Assembly: GCF_003268855.1 (NCBI RefSeq)
Contig: NZ_QLSZ01000006.1
Location: 62,001-126,000 of the forward strand
Reading direction: 5' to 3'
DNA: 64,000 nt
DNA from: Flavobacterium aciduliphilum
GTDB taxonomy: Bacteria; Bacteroidota; Bacteroidia; Flavobacteriales; Flavobacteriaceae
The number at the start of each line of letters is the position of its first letter. Positions within the stretch are counted from its first letter, which is position 1. Both the position numbers and the translations under genes were made by a program. This document shows, one piece after another, positions 9,492 through 19,667 of the stretch. The notes beneath the pieces were generated by a model. It was not told the origin of the DNA. It worked only from the letters and a program-made list of their open reading frames with translations, and searched no databases.

Positions 9492-12400
9492 ATGTCATCT
9501 AACAAAAAATACTGGAAAAGTGTTGAAGAACTAAACGAAAATAGTTCTATTGTTGAGACGCTAAGAAATAATGAATTTGTGGAAGAAATTCCTACTTCAG
9601 ATTTCTTGTCAGATAATGATTCTTTATCATCTTCATCAACTACTCGTCGTGATTTCTTAAAGTATGTTGGTTTTACAACTGCAGCCGCTTCGTTGGCTGC
9701 GTGTGAAGGACCAGTACATAAATCAATTCCATACGTAGTTCAGCCAGACACAATTATTCCTGGTGTAGCTGATTACTATGCTACTACTATGTTTGATGGG
9801 TTTGATTTTGCAAATCTTTTGGTTAAAACAAGAGAAGGACGACCTATCAAAATTGAGAATAATACTATAGAAGGGGCAAAATTTGCTGCCAATGCAAGAG
9901 TTCATGCATCCGTACTCTCCTTGTATGATAGCATGCGTTTGAAAACTCCAAAGATTGACTCAAAACCTGCAACATGGAATGAAGTCGACTCTAAAGTAAA
10001 AGCAAGTTTAGCAGAGGCTAAAACTTCTGGTAAGCAAGTAGTTTTATTGACAGGTACTACAGCAAGTCCTTCAACAGATAAGTTGATAGCTGATTTTATT
10101 GCAAAAAATCCAACAGCTAAACACATTGTGTATGATGCAGTTTCTGAATCGCCTGCCCTTGATGCTTTTGAAGCTGTTTATGGAGAGAGAGCTTTAGCTG
10201 ATTATGACTTTGCAAAGGCGAATACCATTGTTTCTGTTGGGGCAGATTTTTTGGGTGATTGGCAAGGAGGAGGATATGATAAAGGGTATGCTCAAGGAAG
10301 AATTCCTCAGGCAGGAAAAATGTCAAAACATTTCCAATTTGAAGCTAATATGACATTATCAGGAGCAGCTGCTGACAGAAGAGTAGCTATGAATGAAGCA
10401 AATCAAAAATTAGCGCTAGTAAAAATATACAATATCATTACAGGTGTCTCTGTTTCAGTTTCGAAAATAGATAAAGAAGACGAGGTTGTTAAGGCGGCAA
10501 ATCAGTTGAAAGCTGCTGGAACTAAAGGATTATTGGTTTCTGGAATTCAAGATAAAAATGCACAATTACTAGTAATTGCTATCAATCAGGTATTAAAAAG
10601 CGAAGCATTACTAACAGCTTCTGCAAGGTATATAAGAAAAGGATCGAATGAAAAAGTTACTCAGTTAGTAGCAGATATGAATTCTGGATTGGTTCATACT
10701 TTAGTAATGAGCGGAGTTAATCCTGTTTATACTTTGGCGAATAGTAAAGCGTTTGCAGATGGATTGAAAAAAGTTAAGACATCAGTAGCTTTTTCAATAA
10801 AAGAAGATGAAACGGCTGAATTAGTGAATATTGCTGTTGCAGCGCCACATTATTTAGAGTCTTGGAATGATTATGTGCTTACAAAAGGAACGTATGCCTT
10901 GGCTCAACCAACCATTAGACCCTTATTTAACTCGAAACAGTTCCAAGAAGCTTTGATGTCTTGGAATGGAATTGGAGGAGATTATTACAGTTATATTAAA
11001 TCCAATGCTACACCATTTTTAGCTGGAAATACATGGAATAAAGTATTACACGATGGAGTAGTTGTTTTTGGAACAACGGCTATTAATTCTGGAACAGCGG
11101 ATTATAACAGTGCTGCTTCAGCGTTAGCACAAACCAAAACAAATCAAGGATTTGAATTGATTTTATATACCAAAACAGGATTAGGTGACGGTCAACAAGC
11201 GAACAACCCATGGTTGCAAGAATTTCCAGATCCTATCACACGTGTATCATGGGATAACTATGCTACTGTTTCTCAAGCCGATGCTAAGAAATTTGGATTA
11301 GAAAATAGAATTGTTGCCAATGGAGGTTTGAATGGTAGTTATGCTACTTTAACTGTAAATGGCACAAAGCTTGAAAATGTTCCTGTTATTGTTCAACCAG
11401 GTCAGGCAGTAGGAACTATTGGTTTGTCTTTTGGGTATGGACGTAAAGCATCATTAAAAGAAGAAATGCAAGTTGGTGTAAATGCTTATGTGTTTTACAA
11501 CAACTTTAATAATGTTCAGAGCGTAAAGCTAGAAAAAGGAAAAGGTGAGCACGAATTTGCTTGTGTTCAATCACAAAAAACATTAATGGGTAGAGGTGAT
11601 ATCGTTAAAGAAACAACTTTAAAAGTATACAACGACCCTAATGTAAAAGTGGAAGAATGGAATTTGGTTCCCATGGTTTCATTAGACCATAAAGAAACCC
11701 CTGCAACTAAGGTAGATTTATGGGAGTCTTTCGACAGAAGTACAGGACATCATTTTAATTTATCTATTGATTTAAATGCTTGTACAGGTTGTGGAGCATG
11801 TGTAATTGCTTGTCATGCCGAAAATAATGTGCCAGTTGTTGGAAAATCTGAGGTAAGAAGAAGTCGAGATATGCATTGGTTGCGTATTGATAGATATTAT
11901 TCTTCAGAAGATACTTTTGCTGGTGATAATGAGAAAAAAGAAAATTTCAGTGGATTATTTGGTGAAAAAGGATCATTAGGAGGATTTGGTAGTATGGAGC
12001 ATCCAGCTGACAACCCTCAGGTTGCTTTCCAGCCCGTAATGTGCCAGCATTGTAATCATGCGCCATGTGAAACAGTATGCCCAGTAGCAGCAACATCACA
12101 TGGTCGTCAAGGGCAAAACCAAATGGCATACAATAGATGCGTTGGAACACGTTATTGTGCTAACAACTGTCCTTATAAAGTACGTCGTTTCAACTGGTTC
12201 TTGTACAACAAAAACAGTGAATTTGATTATCATATGAATGATGATTTAGGAAGAATGGTCATCAATCCAGATGTTAATGTTCGTTCGCGTGGAGTTATGG
12301 AGAAATGTTCAATGTGTATTCAAATGACACAAAAAACAATTCTTGATGCTAAACGAGATGGAAGAGAAATAAAAGATGGAGAATTCCAAACAGCTTGTTC

Positions 12401-12557
12401 AAATGCTTGTTCTACGGGAGCTATGGTATTTGGAGATGTAAATGATAAAGAGTCGAAAGTTGCTGCATTACTTGAAGATAAGAGAATGTATCATTTATTA
12501 GAGCATGTGGGTACTAAACCAAATGTGATGTATCACGTTAAAGTTAGAAATACATAG
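9492..12557 (+). CDS. actB: Alternative complex III subunit ActB, iron-sulfur and molybdopterin-oxidoreductase-like
   Basis: A 1021-residue periplasm-facing subunit. A 50-residue leader precedes a Tat motif (RRDFLK, residues 52-57) and a lipobox ending at Cys71 (LAACE), so it should be Tat-exported and lipidated. The N-terminal two-thirds resembles a molybdopterin oxidoreductase fold; in known ACIII this part carries no molybdenum. From about residue 755 it has ferredoxin-like clusters: CTGCGACVIAC, CQHCNHAPCETVC, CVGTRYCANNC, and CSMC with a later CSNAC. These form the electron wire towards ActA. It lies between actA and actC in the standard order. Confidence 0.95.
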   Translation: MSSNKKYWKSVEELNENSSIVETLRNNEFVEEIPTSDFLSDNDSLSSSSTTRRDFLKYVGFTTAAASLAACEGPVHKSIPYVVQPDTIIPGVADYYATTMFDGFDFANLLVKTREGRPIKIENNTIEGAKFAANARVHASVLSLYDSMRLKTPKIDSKPATWNEVDSKVKASLAEAKTSGKQVVLLTGTTASPSTDKLIADFIAKNPTAKHIVYDAVSESPALDAFEAVYGERALADYDFAKANTIVSVGADFLGDWQGGGYDKGYAQGRIPQAGKMSKHFQFEANMTLSGAAADRRVAMNEANQKLALVKIYNIITGVSVSVSKIDKEDEVVKAANQLKAAGTKGLLVSGIQDKNAQLLVIAINQVLKSEALLTASARYIRKGSNEKVTQLVADMNSGLVHTLVMSGVNPVYTLANSKAFADGLKKVKTSVAFSIKEDETAELVNIAVAAPHYLESWNDYVLTKGTYALAQPTIRPLFNSKQFQEALMSWNGIGGDYYSYIKSNATPFLAGNTWNKVLHDGVVVFGTTAINSGTADYNSAASALAQTKTNQGFELILYTKTGLGDGQQANNPWLQEFPDPITRVSWDNYATVSQADAKKFGLENRIVANGGLNGSYATLTVNGTKLENVPVIVQPGQAVGTIGLSFGYGRKASLKEEMQVGVNAYVFYNNFNNVQSVKLEKGKGEHEFACVQSQKTLMGRGDIVKETTLKVYNDPNVKVEEWNLVPMVSLDHKETPATKVDLWESFDRSTGHHFNLSIDLNACTGCGACVIACHAENNVPVVGKSEVRRSRDMHWLRIDRYYSSEDTFAGDNEKKENFSGLFGEKGSLGGFGSMEHPADNPQVAFQPVMCQHCNHAPCETVCPVAATSHGRQGQNQMAYNRCVGTRYCANNCPYKVRRFNWFLYNKNSEFDYHMNDDLGRMVINPDVNVRSRGVMEKCSMCIQMTQKTILDAKRDGREIKDGEFQTACSNACSTGAMVFGDVNDKESKVAALLEDKRMYHLLEHVGTKPNVMYHVKVRNT

Positions 12558-12586
12558 TTATTAATTTAGAAACAAGATAAAGGATT

Positions 12587-13990
12587 ATGTCGTCTCATTA
12601 CGAAGCACCTATTAGAAAACCATTAGTTATTGGTGATAAAACTTATCACGATGTAACTGTAGATGTTGCTGCTCCAGTAGAAGGTAGAGCAAACAAACAA
12701 TGGTGGACCGTTTTTTCAATTGCATTAGTCGCTTTCCTATGGGGAGTAGGATGCATTATTTATACTATTTCAACAGGTATTGGTTCATGGGGACTCAATA
12801 AAACTGTAGGATGGGCTTGGGATATCACCAACTTTGTATGGTGGGTTGGTATCGGACATGCTGGTACACTGATTTCTGCAGTATTGTTGTTGTTCCGTCA
12901 AAGATGGAGAATGGCTATTAACCGTTCTGCAGAAGCAATGACTATTTTCTCAGTAGTTCAAGCAGGTTTATTCCCTATTATTCACATGGGACGCCCATGG
13001 TTAGCGTATTGGGTAGTGCCTATTCCGAATCAATTTGGTTCGTTGTGGGTTAACTTTAACTCTCCCTTATTATGGGACGTATTCGCAATCTCTACCTACT
13101 TATCTGTATCATTAGTTTTCTGGTGGACTGGTTTACTTCCTGACTTTGCAATGTTACGTGACAGAGCAGTAACACCTTTCACTAAAAGAGTATATTCTAT
13201 CCTTAGTTTTGGATGGAGCGGTAGAGCTAAAGATTGGCAACGTTTTGAAGAAGTATCTCTGGTATTAGCTGGTTTGGCTACGCCACTTGTACTTTCAGTT
13301 CATACAATTGTATCTTTTGACTTTGCTACTTCAGTAATTCCAGGATGGCATACTACAATCTTTCCACCCTATTTCGTAGCTGGAGCTGTTTTCTCGGGAT
13401 TTGCCATGGTAAATACCCTGTTGATTATCATGAGAAAAGTATCTAACTTAGAAGCATACATTACCCTACAACATATTGAATTAATGAATATTGTAATTAT
13501 GATTACAGGTTCTATTGTGGGAGTAGCATACATCACAGAATTATTTGTAGCTTGGTATTCAGGTGTTGAATATGAACAATACGCTTTCTTAAACCGTGCT
13601 ACAGGACCTTACGCTTGGGCTTATTGGTCTATGATGACTTGTAACGTGTTTTCGCCACAATTCATGTGGTCTAAAAAATTAAGAACAAGTATCATGTTTT
13701 CGTTTATAATTTCTATAGTTGTAAATATTGGGATGTGGTTTGAGCGTTTTGTTATTATTGTAACCTCATTGCACAGAGATTACCTTCCATCTTCTTGGAC
13801 TATGTTCTCTCCAACATTTGTTGATATTGGGATTTATATTGGTACCATTGGTTTCTTCTTCGTTTTATTCTTATTATATGCAAGATCATTCCCTGTAATT
13901 GCTCAGGCTGAAGTTAAAACAATTTTGAAATCTTCAGGTGAAAATTATAAAAGAGAAAGAGAACAACACAATCATTCTGAAAAACATTAG
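12587..13990 (+). CDS. actC: Alternative complex III subunit ActC, NrfD-like quinol-binding membrane protein
   Basis: A 467-residue polytopic membrane protein of the NrfD/PsrC family. A hydrophilic N-terminus of about 40 residues is followed by eight to ten hydrophobic helices. In ACIII this subunit (with ActF as a related partner) carries the quinol site and a proposed proton path. Conserved-looking stretches include WWVGIGHAGTLISA and IIHMGRPWLAYW. It starts 29 bp after actB, and actD follows after 8 bp. The tail is charged (KREREQHNHSEKH). Confidence 0.95.
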   Translation: MSSHYEAPIRKPLVIGDKTYHDVTVDVAAPVEGRANKQWWTVFSIALVAFLWGVGCIIYTISTGIGSWGLNKTVGWAWDITNFVWWVGIGHAGTLISAVLLLFRQRWRMAINRSAEAMTIFSVVQAGLFPIIHMGRPWLAYWVVPIPNQFGSLWVNFNSPLLWDVFAISTYLSVSLVFWWTGLLPDFAMLRDRAVTPFTKRVYSILSFGWSGRAKDWQRFEEVSLVLAGLATPLVLSVHTIVSFDFATSVIPGWHTTIFPPYFVAGAVFSGFAMVNTLLIIMRKVSNLEAYITLQHIELMNIVIMITGSIVGVAYITELFVAWYSGVEYEQYAFLNRATGPYAWAYWSMMTCNVFSPQFMWSKKLRTSIMFSFIISIVVNIGMWFERFVIIVTSLHRDYLPSSWTMFSPTFVDIGIYIGTIGFFFVLFLLYARSFPVIAQAEVKTILKSSGENYKREREQHNHSEKH

Positions 13991-13998
13991 TATTAGTT

Positions 13999-14526
13999 AT
14001 GAGTAGTAATAAAGTAATACACGCAATATACAATGATGATGATGTATTAATGGATGCTGTAAAGCAAACAAGAAAAGCGCATCATCATATAGAAGAAGTT
14101 TATACTCCTTTTCCTGTTCACGGGTTGGATAAAGCTATGGGATTACCATCAACTAGATTAGCCATTTGTGCTTTTATTTATGGTTGTATTGGTTTAACAG
14201 TGGCAACTTCGATGATGGATTATATTATGATTCAAGATTGGCCTCAAGATATTGGAGGTAAACCAAGTATGAGTTATATTCAAAATATGCCTGCATTTGT
14301 TCCAGTAATGTTTGAGATGACTGTGTTTTTTGCTGCGCATTTAATGGTTATCACATTCTATATGAGAAGTAAATTATGGCCGTTCAAAAAAGCAGAAAAT
14401 CCAGATGTGAGAACAACAGATGATCACTTCTTAATGGAAGTTGTTGTGAATAACAATGAAGAAGAACTAACTAATTTCTTCAAAGGTACTGGTGCAGTTG
14501 AAGTTAAAGTAATAGAAAAGCACTAA
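13999..14526 (+). CDS. actD: Alternative complex III subunit ActD (DUF3341)
   Basis: A 175-residue protein of the DUF3341 family. An N-terminal globular part opens with NKVIHAIYNDDDVLMDAVK. Two hydrophobic helices follow near residues 55-75 and 95-120 (PVMFEMTVFFAAHLMVITFY), then a soluble tail. ActD is a membrane-anchored structural subunit of ACIII without cofactors. It sits tightly between actC and actE (4 bp to actE), which supports the assignment. Confidence 0.93.
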   Translation: MSSNKVIHAIYNDDDVLMDAVKQTRKAHHHIEEVYTPFPVHGLDKAMGLPSTRLAICAFIYGCIGLTVATSMMDYIMIQDWPQDIGGKPSMSYIQNMPAFVPVMFEMTVFFAAHLMVITFYMRSKLWPFKKAENPDVRTTDDHFLMEVVVNNNEEELTNFFKGTGAVEVKVIEKH

Positions 14527-14530
14527 AATC

Positions 14531-15091
14531 ATGAAAAGTATATTTAAAATATCATTTGTAATCGGAGCTTTGGTTTCTCTTACGTCTTGCAAAGATGATA
14601 GTGCTCCTAACTACCAATACATGCCTAATATGTATGAATCGGTGGCTTATGAGACCTATTCTGAGTCTACAGCATTTAACTCTCCTAATGGTCTTCAAGG
14701 AAAAGAAGGACAATTACCTCCTGTGGGTACTATAAAAAGAGGATATGTTCCTTATGAATACCCTAACACTCCTGAGGGTTATGCAGCTGCTAAATTAAAC
14801 TCTAAGTCTCCTTTGGATCCAACGACCATAGATATGAAAAAAGCAGAAGAGCTTTTCAATATATATTGTGCTATCTGTCATGGTACTGCGGGTGATGGTA
14901 AAGGGAATTTGGTTAAACAAGGTAAATTCCTTGGAGTCCCTAATTATAAAGACAGAGAGATTACTGAAGGAAGTGTTAATCACGTCATAAACTTTGGATT
15001 AAATTCTATGGGTTCATACGCAAATCAACTTAATCAACAAGAACGTTGGATGGTAGCTGCTTATGTTATGAAACTTAGATCACAATTATAA
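14531..15091 (+). CDS. actE: Alternative complex III subunit ActE, mono-heme cytochrome c lipoprotein
   Basis: A 186-residue lipoprotein with signal peptide and lipobox (VSLTSC). It has one heme c site (CAICHG) and a distal Met region (GSYANQLNQQERWMVAAYVM). In ACIII supercomplexes ActE hands electrons to the Cu-A centre of the oxidase. Here the CoxB encoded two genes downstream has no heme c domain of its own, so ActE, or the extra heme domain of ActA, must do this. Confidence 0.94.
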   Translation: MKSIFKISFVIGALVSLTSCKDDSAPNYQYMPNMYESVAYETYSESTAFNSPNGLQGKEGQLPPVGTIKRGYVPYEYPNTPEGYAAAKLNSKSPLDPTTIDMKKAEELFNIYCAICHGTAGDGKGNLVKQGKFLGVPNYKDREITEGSVNHVINFGLNSMGSYANQLNQQERWMVAAYVMKLRSQL

Positions 15092-15118
15092 TAGTAGAAC
15101 AAACAGATTCATAAAAAT

Positions 15119-16597
15119 ATGTATACATTTTCTAATAAATTAAAAACTATAGCTTTTGTTCTAATGATTTTAGGTTTCATTGGGATCGTTTATGGTTTTT
15201 TATCTGCTCCAAAAACCATTGAGGAAGCTGAAAAAATTATAGCTTCTACTCATGAAGAACATGCTGTTGCAAAATCTGAAAATAATGCGCATCAAGTTCA
15301 AACGATAGCTGATGAAACAAAAAAGGCGGATACTGTAGTTCAAAACGCTAGTCCTGCCTTAGACAGTCTAGCTTCAAATACAGATTCTACAAAAGTTGAA
15401 AAAGAAATAGTAACTACTGAAAAAGCAAAAGCAGAAAAAGAAGTTATATCAGAGGTAGATAGCGTTAAAGAGAAAAAAGAACATGCTGAGCACGTTTTTC
15501 ATCAATTGCAAAATAAACCTTGGTCGGCGTTATATGTAGCTTGTATCTTTTTTATGTTGATTTCATTAGGGGTTCTGACTTTCTATGCCATTCAACAAGT
15601 AGCTCAAGCAGGATGGTCTCCTGTCTTGTTTAGAGTAATGCAAGGCATCACAGCATATTTACCTGTAGGTTCTGTAATTTTCTTTATTATTCTTGTTTTA
15701 GGAGGATTACACCAACATCATTTGTTTACTTGGATGGCTGAAGGGGTTACCACTAAAGGAAGTGCTAATTATGATGAAATGATAGCTGGAAAATCAGGGT
15801 ATTTAAACTTTCCATTTTGGATTTCAAGAGCAGCTTTATTCTTATTAGGTTGGAACTTATACCGCTATTTTTCAAGAAAAAATTGTTTGGCTCAAGACGA
15901 AGCTTCAGATAACTCATTCTACAAAAAGAATTTCAAATTGTCTGCTGGATTCTTAGTCTTTTTTATAGTTTCTGAGTCAATCATGGCTTGGGATTGGTTA
16001 ATGTCATTTGATCCTCACTGGTTCAGTACTTTGTTCGGATGGTATGTGTTTGCTAGTTTCTTTGTTAGCGGAATTACAACCATTTCTATGGTAACTTTAT
16101 ACCTAAAATCTAAAGGATATTTAGAAAATGTAAATTCTAGCCATATTCATGATTTATCAAAATTCATGTTCGGAATAAGTGTATTCTGGACCTATTTATG
16201 GTTCTCTCAATTTATGTTGATTTGGTATGCAAACATTCCAGAGGAGATTACTTATTTTAAAACAAGAATTGATGTGTATACCTTACCATTTTGGGGTGCA
16301 GTTGTCATGAATTTTGTTTTCCCATTGTTGGTATTAATCAATACAGATTTTAAGCGAATCGCACCTATTATTATAGGAGCTGGAGTAGTAATCTTGTGTG
16401 GTCACTATATTGATTTCTTTAATATGGTTATGCCAGCAACAGTAGGAGATCAATGGTTTGTTGGTGTTTCAGAGATTTCTTCTGTGCTATTCTTCTTAGG
16501 ATTGTTTATTTTTGTTGTGTTTTCTGCACTTTCGAAATCACCTCTTACGCCAAAACGTAATCCTTTTATTGAGGAAAGTGAACATTTTCATTATTAA
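15119..16597 (+). CDS. actF: Alternative complex III subunit ActF, NrfD-like membrane protein
   Basis: A 492-residue membrane protein related to ActC. The first hydrophobic helix (residues 8-29) is followed by a hydrophilic Lys/Glu/Ala-rich segment of about 100 residues (to about 130) before the main bundle begins at WSALYVACIFFMLISLGVLTF. The bundle has some nine further helices. The long charged insert looks helical and may be a lineage-specific loop or coiled coil. The C-terminus ends in ESEHFHY. The gene lies between actE and coxB. Confidence 0.93.
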   Translation: MYTFSNKLKTIAFVLMILGFIGIVYGFLSAPKTIEEAEKIIASTHEEHAVAKSENNAHQVQTIADETKKADTVVQNASPALDSLASNTDSTKVEKEIVTTEKAKAEKEVISEVDSVKEKKEHAEHVFHQLQNKPWSALYVACIFFMLISLGVLTFYAIQQVAQAGWSPVLFRVMQGITAYLPVGSVIFFIILVLGGLHQHHLFTWMAEGVTTKGSANYDEMIAGKSGYLNFPFWISRAALFLLGWNLYRYFSRKNCLAQDEASDNSFYKKNFKLSAGFLVFFIVSESIMAWDWLMSFDPHWFSTLFGWYVFASFFVSGITTISMVTLYLKSKGYLENVNSSHIHDLSKFMFGISVFWTYLWFSQFMLIWYANIPEEITYFKTRIDVYTLPFWGAVVMNFVFPLLVLINTDFKRIAPIIIGAGVVILCGHYIDFFNMVMPATVGDQWFVGVSEISSVLFFLGLFIFVVFSALSKSPLTPKRNPFIEESEHFHY

Positions 16598-16616
16598 TAT
16601 TTAAAGAAAACTACAA

Positions 16617-17795
16617 ATGACAATTATTTTAGTACTTTTAGTTTTAGTTTTATTATCAGTTGCGTTGTGGCAACTTACTAAAATTTTCGATTTAACTCAG
16701 GCTGGAGTTGCCGTAAAAAACAGTCAAGTTGCAGATGATAACGATAACAAGGTAAATGGCTATTTATTATTTGGTTTTCTTGGATTCATCTACTGTATAA
16801 TGATTACTTGTGTGGTAAAGTATGGTAAGTTTCCTTTACTTAGTAATCCTGCTTCAGTTCATGGAAAAGAAGTAGATAGATTGATGTGGATCTCTTTAAT
16901 TTTAATTTTCACAGTACAAATTATCACTCAAGCCTTATTACATTATTTTGGATATAAATACAGAGGGAAAAAAGGTCAAGTAGCTACCTATTTTTCTGAT
17001 AATAATAAGTTAGAATTCATTTGGAGTTCTATACCTGCTATTGTTTTAGCGGTACTAATTTTCTTCGGATTGTTTGCATGGAACGACATTATGTTTGTTA
17101 ACGAAAAAGTTGAAAAACCAATCGTTATTGAAATATATGCTCAACAATTCAAATGGACGGCTAGATATTCTGGTGCAGACAATGTATTAGGTAAAGCTAA
17201 TGTTCGTTTAATTGAAGGGGTTAATACACTTGGGTTAGATTTGACGGATAAAAATGCTCAGGATGATATAGTAACTGACGAGCTACACTTACCAAAAGGA
17301 AGACGAGTTGTTTTCAAAATTCGTTCTCAAGATGTATTACATTCTATGTACATGCCTCATTTTAGAGCACAAATGAATTGTGTACCAGGTATGGTCACTC
17401 AGTTTTCATTTATCCCTTCAGTAACAACTGCTGAAATGAGAGAAACACCTGAAATGATTGAAAAAGTAGAACATATCAATAAGATAAGAGAAGAAAGAAG
17501 CAAGGCTCTTGTAGCTGAAGGTAAAACAGCTCTAGATCCTTACACATTTGATTATCTTTTATTATGTAATAAAATTTGCGGTGCTTCTCACTACAATATG
17601 CAAATGAAAGTTGTAGTTGACACTCCTGAAGAATATCAAAAATGGCTTGCAACTAAGACTACATTAGTTAAAGCGGTAAAGGAGGCTAAAGCAGATCAAG
17701 ATAATCCAAAAGAAGGAGAGGCTGTTACAGCAACTACTGATTCCCTTTCTACAAAAAAAGATACAACTATTGTTGCTCAAGCATCAAGTAAATAA
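16617..17795 (+). CDS. coxB: Cytochrome c oxidase subunit II (aa3 type)
   Basis: A 392-residue subunit with an N-terminal hydrophobic helix and two more near residues 50-65 and 95-115, then a helix near 140-160. A cupredoxin domain carries the binuclear Cu-A site: Cys317, Cys321 and His325 with Met328 (CNKICGASHYNM) and the upstream His in QDVLHSMYMPHF. No CxxCH is present, so this is an aa3-type and not a caa3-type subunit. The C-terminal 45 residues are low-complexity (Lys/Ala/Thr). It follows actF by 19 bp. Confidence 0.95.
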   Translation: MTIILVLLVLVLLSVALWQLTKIFDLTQAGVAVKNSQVADDNDNKVNGYLLFGFLGFIYCIMITCVVKYGKFPLLSNPASVHGKEVDRLMWISLILIFTVQIITQALLHYFGYKYRGKKGQVATYFSDNNKLEFIWSSIPAIVLAVLIFFGLFAWNDIMFVNEKVEKPIVIEIYAQQFKWTARYSGADNVLGKANVRLIEGVNTLGLDLTDKNAQDDIVTDELHLPKGRRVVFKIRSQDVLHSMYMPHFRAQMNCVPGMVTQFSFIPSVTTAEMRETPEMIEKVEHINKIREERSKALVAEGKTALDPYTFDYLLLCNKICGASHYNMQMKVVVDTPEEYQKWLATKTTLVKAVKEAKADQDNPKEGEAVTATTDSLSTKKDTTIVAQASSK

Positions 17796-17815
17796 ACTAT
17801 AATATATTTTTTAAT

Positions 17816-19615
17816 ATGAGTCACGCAAGCGATATTCACATCAACGACCATCACGAGGGTCACCACCACCATAAAGATACATTTATCACTAAATATATTT
17901 TTAGTATTGATCATAAAATGATTGCTAAGCAATATTTGCTAACAGGTATTTTTATGGGAATCATTGGAGTAGGGATGTCATTATTATTCAGACTTCAATT
18001 GGCTTGGCCAGAGCAATCTTTTAAAGTGTTTAGTTTCTTTTTAGGTGAAAAAATGGCTCCAGGAGGGGTAATGACCAATGAAGCGTATCTTTCACTAATT
18101 ACCATTCACGGTACGATCATGGTTTTCTTCGTATTGACTGCAGCCTTGAGTGGAACTTTTAGTAATTTATTAATCCCCTTACAACTTGGTGCAAGAGATA
18201 TGGCCTCTGGTTTCATGAACATGATTTCATATTGGATGTTCTTTTTATCTAGTGTTATCATGGTAATCTCTTTGTTTGTTGAGTCTGGACCAGCTTCAGC
18301 AGGTTGGACTATATATCCTCCATTGAGTGCTTTACCACAAGCTATTGCGGGTTCTGGATTAGGAATGACTTTGTGGTTGGTATCTATGGCAGTTTTTATT
18401 GCATCTTCTTTAATGGGTTCATTGAATTATATTGTTACTGTACTAAATTTAAGAACCAAAGGAATGTCTATGACCAGAATGCCTCTAACCATTTGGGCAT
18501 TTTTTATCACTGCAGTAATAGGAGTAATTTCATTTCCCGTTTTATTGTCTGCAGCTTTATTGTTGATAATGGATAGAAGTTTTGGTACTTCATTTTTCTT
18601 ATCAGATATATATTTAGCAGGTGAGGTATTGAATTATCAAGGAGGTTCTCCTGTTTTGTTTGAGCATTTATTTTGGTTCTTAGGACACCCTGAGGTTTAT
18701 ATTATTTTATTACCTGCCTTGGGAATTACTTCGGAAGTAATTGCAACCAATTCAAGAAAACCTATTTTTGGATATAGAGCGATGATTATGTCAATTTTAG
18801 CCATTGCTTTCTTATCAACTATTGTTTGGGGTCACCACATGTTCGTTTCAGGGATGAATCCTTTTTTGGGTTCAGTATTTACGTTCACAACCCTTTTAAT
18901 TGCCATCCCATCGGCTGTAAAAGCATTTAACTACATCACCACTCTTTGGAAAGGTAATTTACAACTCAATCCAGCTATGTTGTTTTCAATAGGTTTAGTT
19001 TCTACATTTATTACTGGGGGATTAACTGGAATCATATTAGGAGATAGTACTTTAGATATTAATGTGCATGATACGTATTTTGTTGTCGCGCACTTTCACT
19101 TAGTAATGGGTGTATCCGCACTTTATGGTATGTTTGCTGGAATTTACCATTGGTATCCTAAAATGTTCGGTAGAATGTTAAACAAAACTTTGGGTTATAT
19201 TCATTTCTGGGTCACTGCTGTTTGTGCTTATGGTGTTTTCTTTCCTATGCATTTTATTGGTTTAGCGGGTCTACCAAGACGTTATTATGAAAATACTAAT
19301 TTCCCATTATTTGATGAGTTTCAAGATGTCAATGTAATCATTACAGCGTTTGCAATAATTGGAGGGTTAGTTCAAATCGTATTTATTTACAATTTCTTCC
19401 ACAGTATTTTCTATGGTGAAAAAACAGTTCAAAATCCATGGAAATCTAATACATTAGAGTGGACAGCACCAATTGAACACATTCATGGAAACTGGCCTGG
19501 AGAAATTCCAGAAGTACACAGATGGCCTTATGATTATAGCAAGCCAGGTCATGAGGATGACTTCGTACCACAAAATGTGCCTATGAAGCCTGGTGAAGAA
19601 GTATTACATCATTAA
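17816..19615 (+). CDS. coxA: Cytochrome c oxidase subunit I (heme-copper oxidase)
   Basis: A 599-residue catalytic subunit with 12 or more membrane helices. Heme a/a3 and Cu-B ligands are visible: His98 (TIHGTIMVF), the active-site GHPEVY, the His-His pair in WGHHMFVSG, and HFH in VVAHFHLVMG. It reduces O2 to water and pumps protons. The first 23 residues are strikingly His-rich. It is the last gene of the act-cox operon and is followed at once by a strong terminator; genes for subunits III and IV are not here. Confidence 0.96.
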   Translation: MSHASDIHINDHHEGHHHHKDTFITKYIFSIDHKMIAKQYLLTGIFMGIIGVGMSLLFRLQLAWPEQSFKVFSFFLGEKMAPGGVMTNEAYLSLITIHGTIMVFFVLTAALSGTFSNLLIPLQLGARDMASGFMNMISYWMFFLSSVIMVISLFVESGPASAGWTIYPPLSALPQAIAGSGLGMTLWLVSMAVFIASSLMGSLNYIVTVLNLRTKGMSMTRMPLTIWAFFITAVIGVISFPVLLSAALLLIMDRSFGTSFFLSDIYLAGEVLNYQGGSPVLFEHLFWFLGHPEVYIILLPALGITSEVIATNSRKPIFGYRAMIMSILAIAFLSTIVWGHHMFVSGMNPFLGSVFTFTTLLIAIPSAVKAFNYITTLWKGNLQLNPAMLFSIGLVSTFITGGLTGIILGDSTLDINVHDTYFVVAHFHLVMGVSALYGMFAGIYHWYPKMFGRMLNKTLGYIHFWVTAVCAYGVFFPMHFIGLAGLPRRYYENTNFPLFDEFQDVNVIITAFAIIGGLVQIVFIYNFFHSIFYGEKTVQNPWKSNTLEWTAPIEHIHGNWPGEIPEVHRWPYDYSKPGHEDDFVPQNVPMKPGEEVLHH

Positions 19616-19633
19616 GAATTTAATATTTATATA

Positions 19634-19665
19634 AAAAATGCCTCTCATATTTGAGAGGCATTTTT
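19634..19665 (+). terminator. Terminator of the act-cox operon
   Basis: A 14-bp perfect stem (AAAAATGCCTCTCA / TGAGAGGCATTTTT) with a TATT loop, ending in six T residues. It starts 18 bp after the coxA stop and is symmetric enough to work in both directions. The ruvB promoter box follows within three bases. Confidence 0.9.
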
Positions 19666-19667
19666 TA

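Noticed and set aside
18304..18576. 90-residue frame inside coxA
   Set aside because: An out-of-frame shadow of coxA with no start signal or family resemblance.
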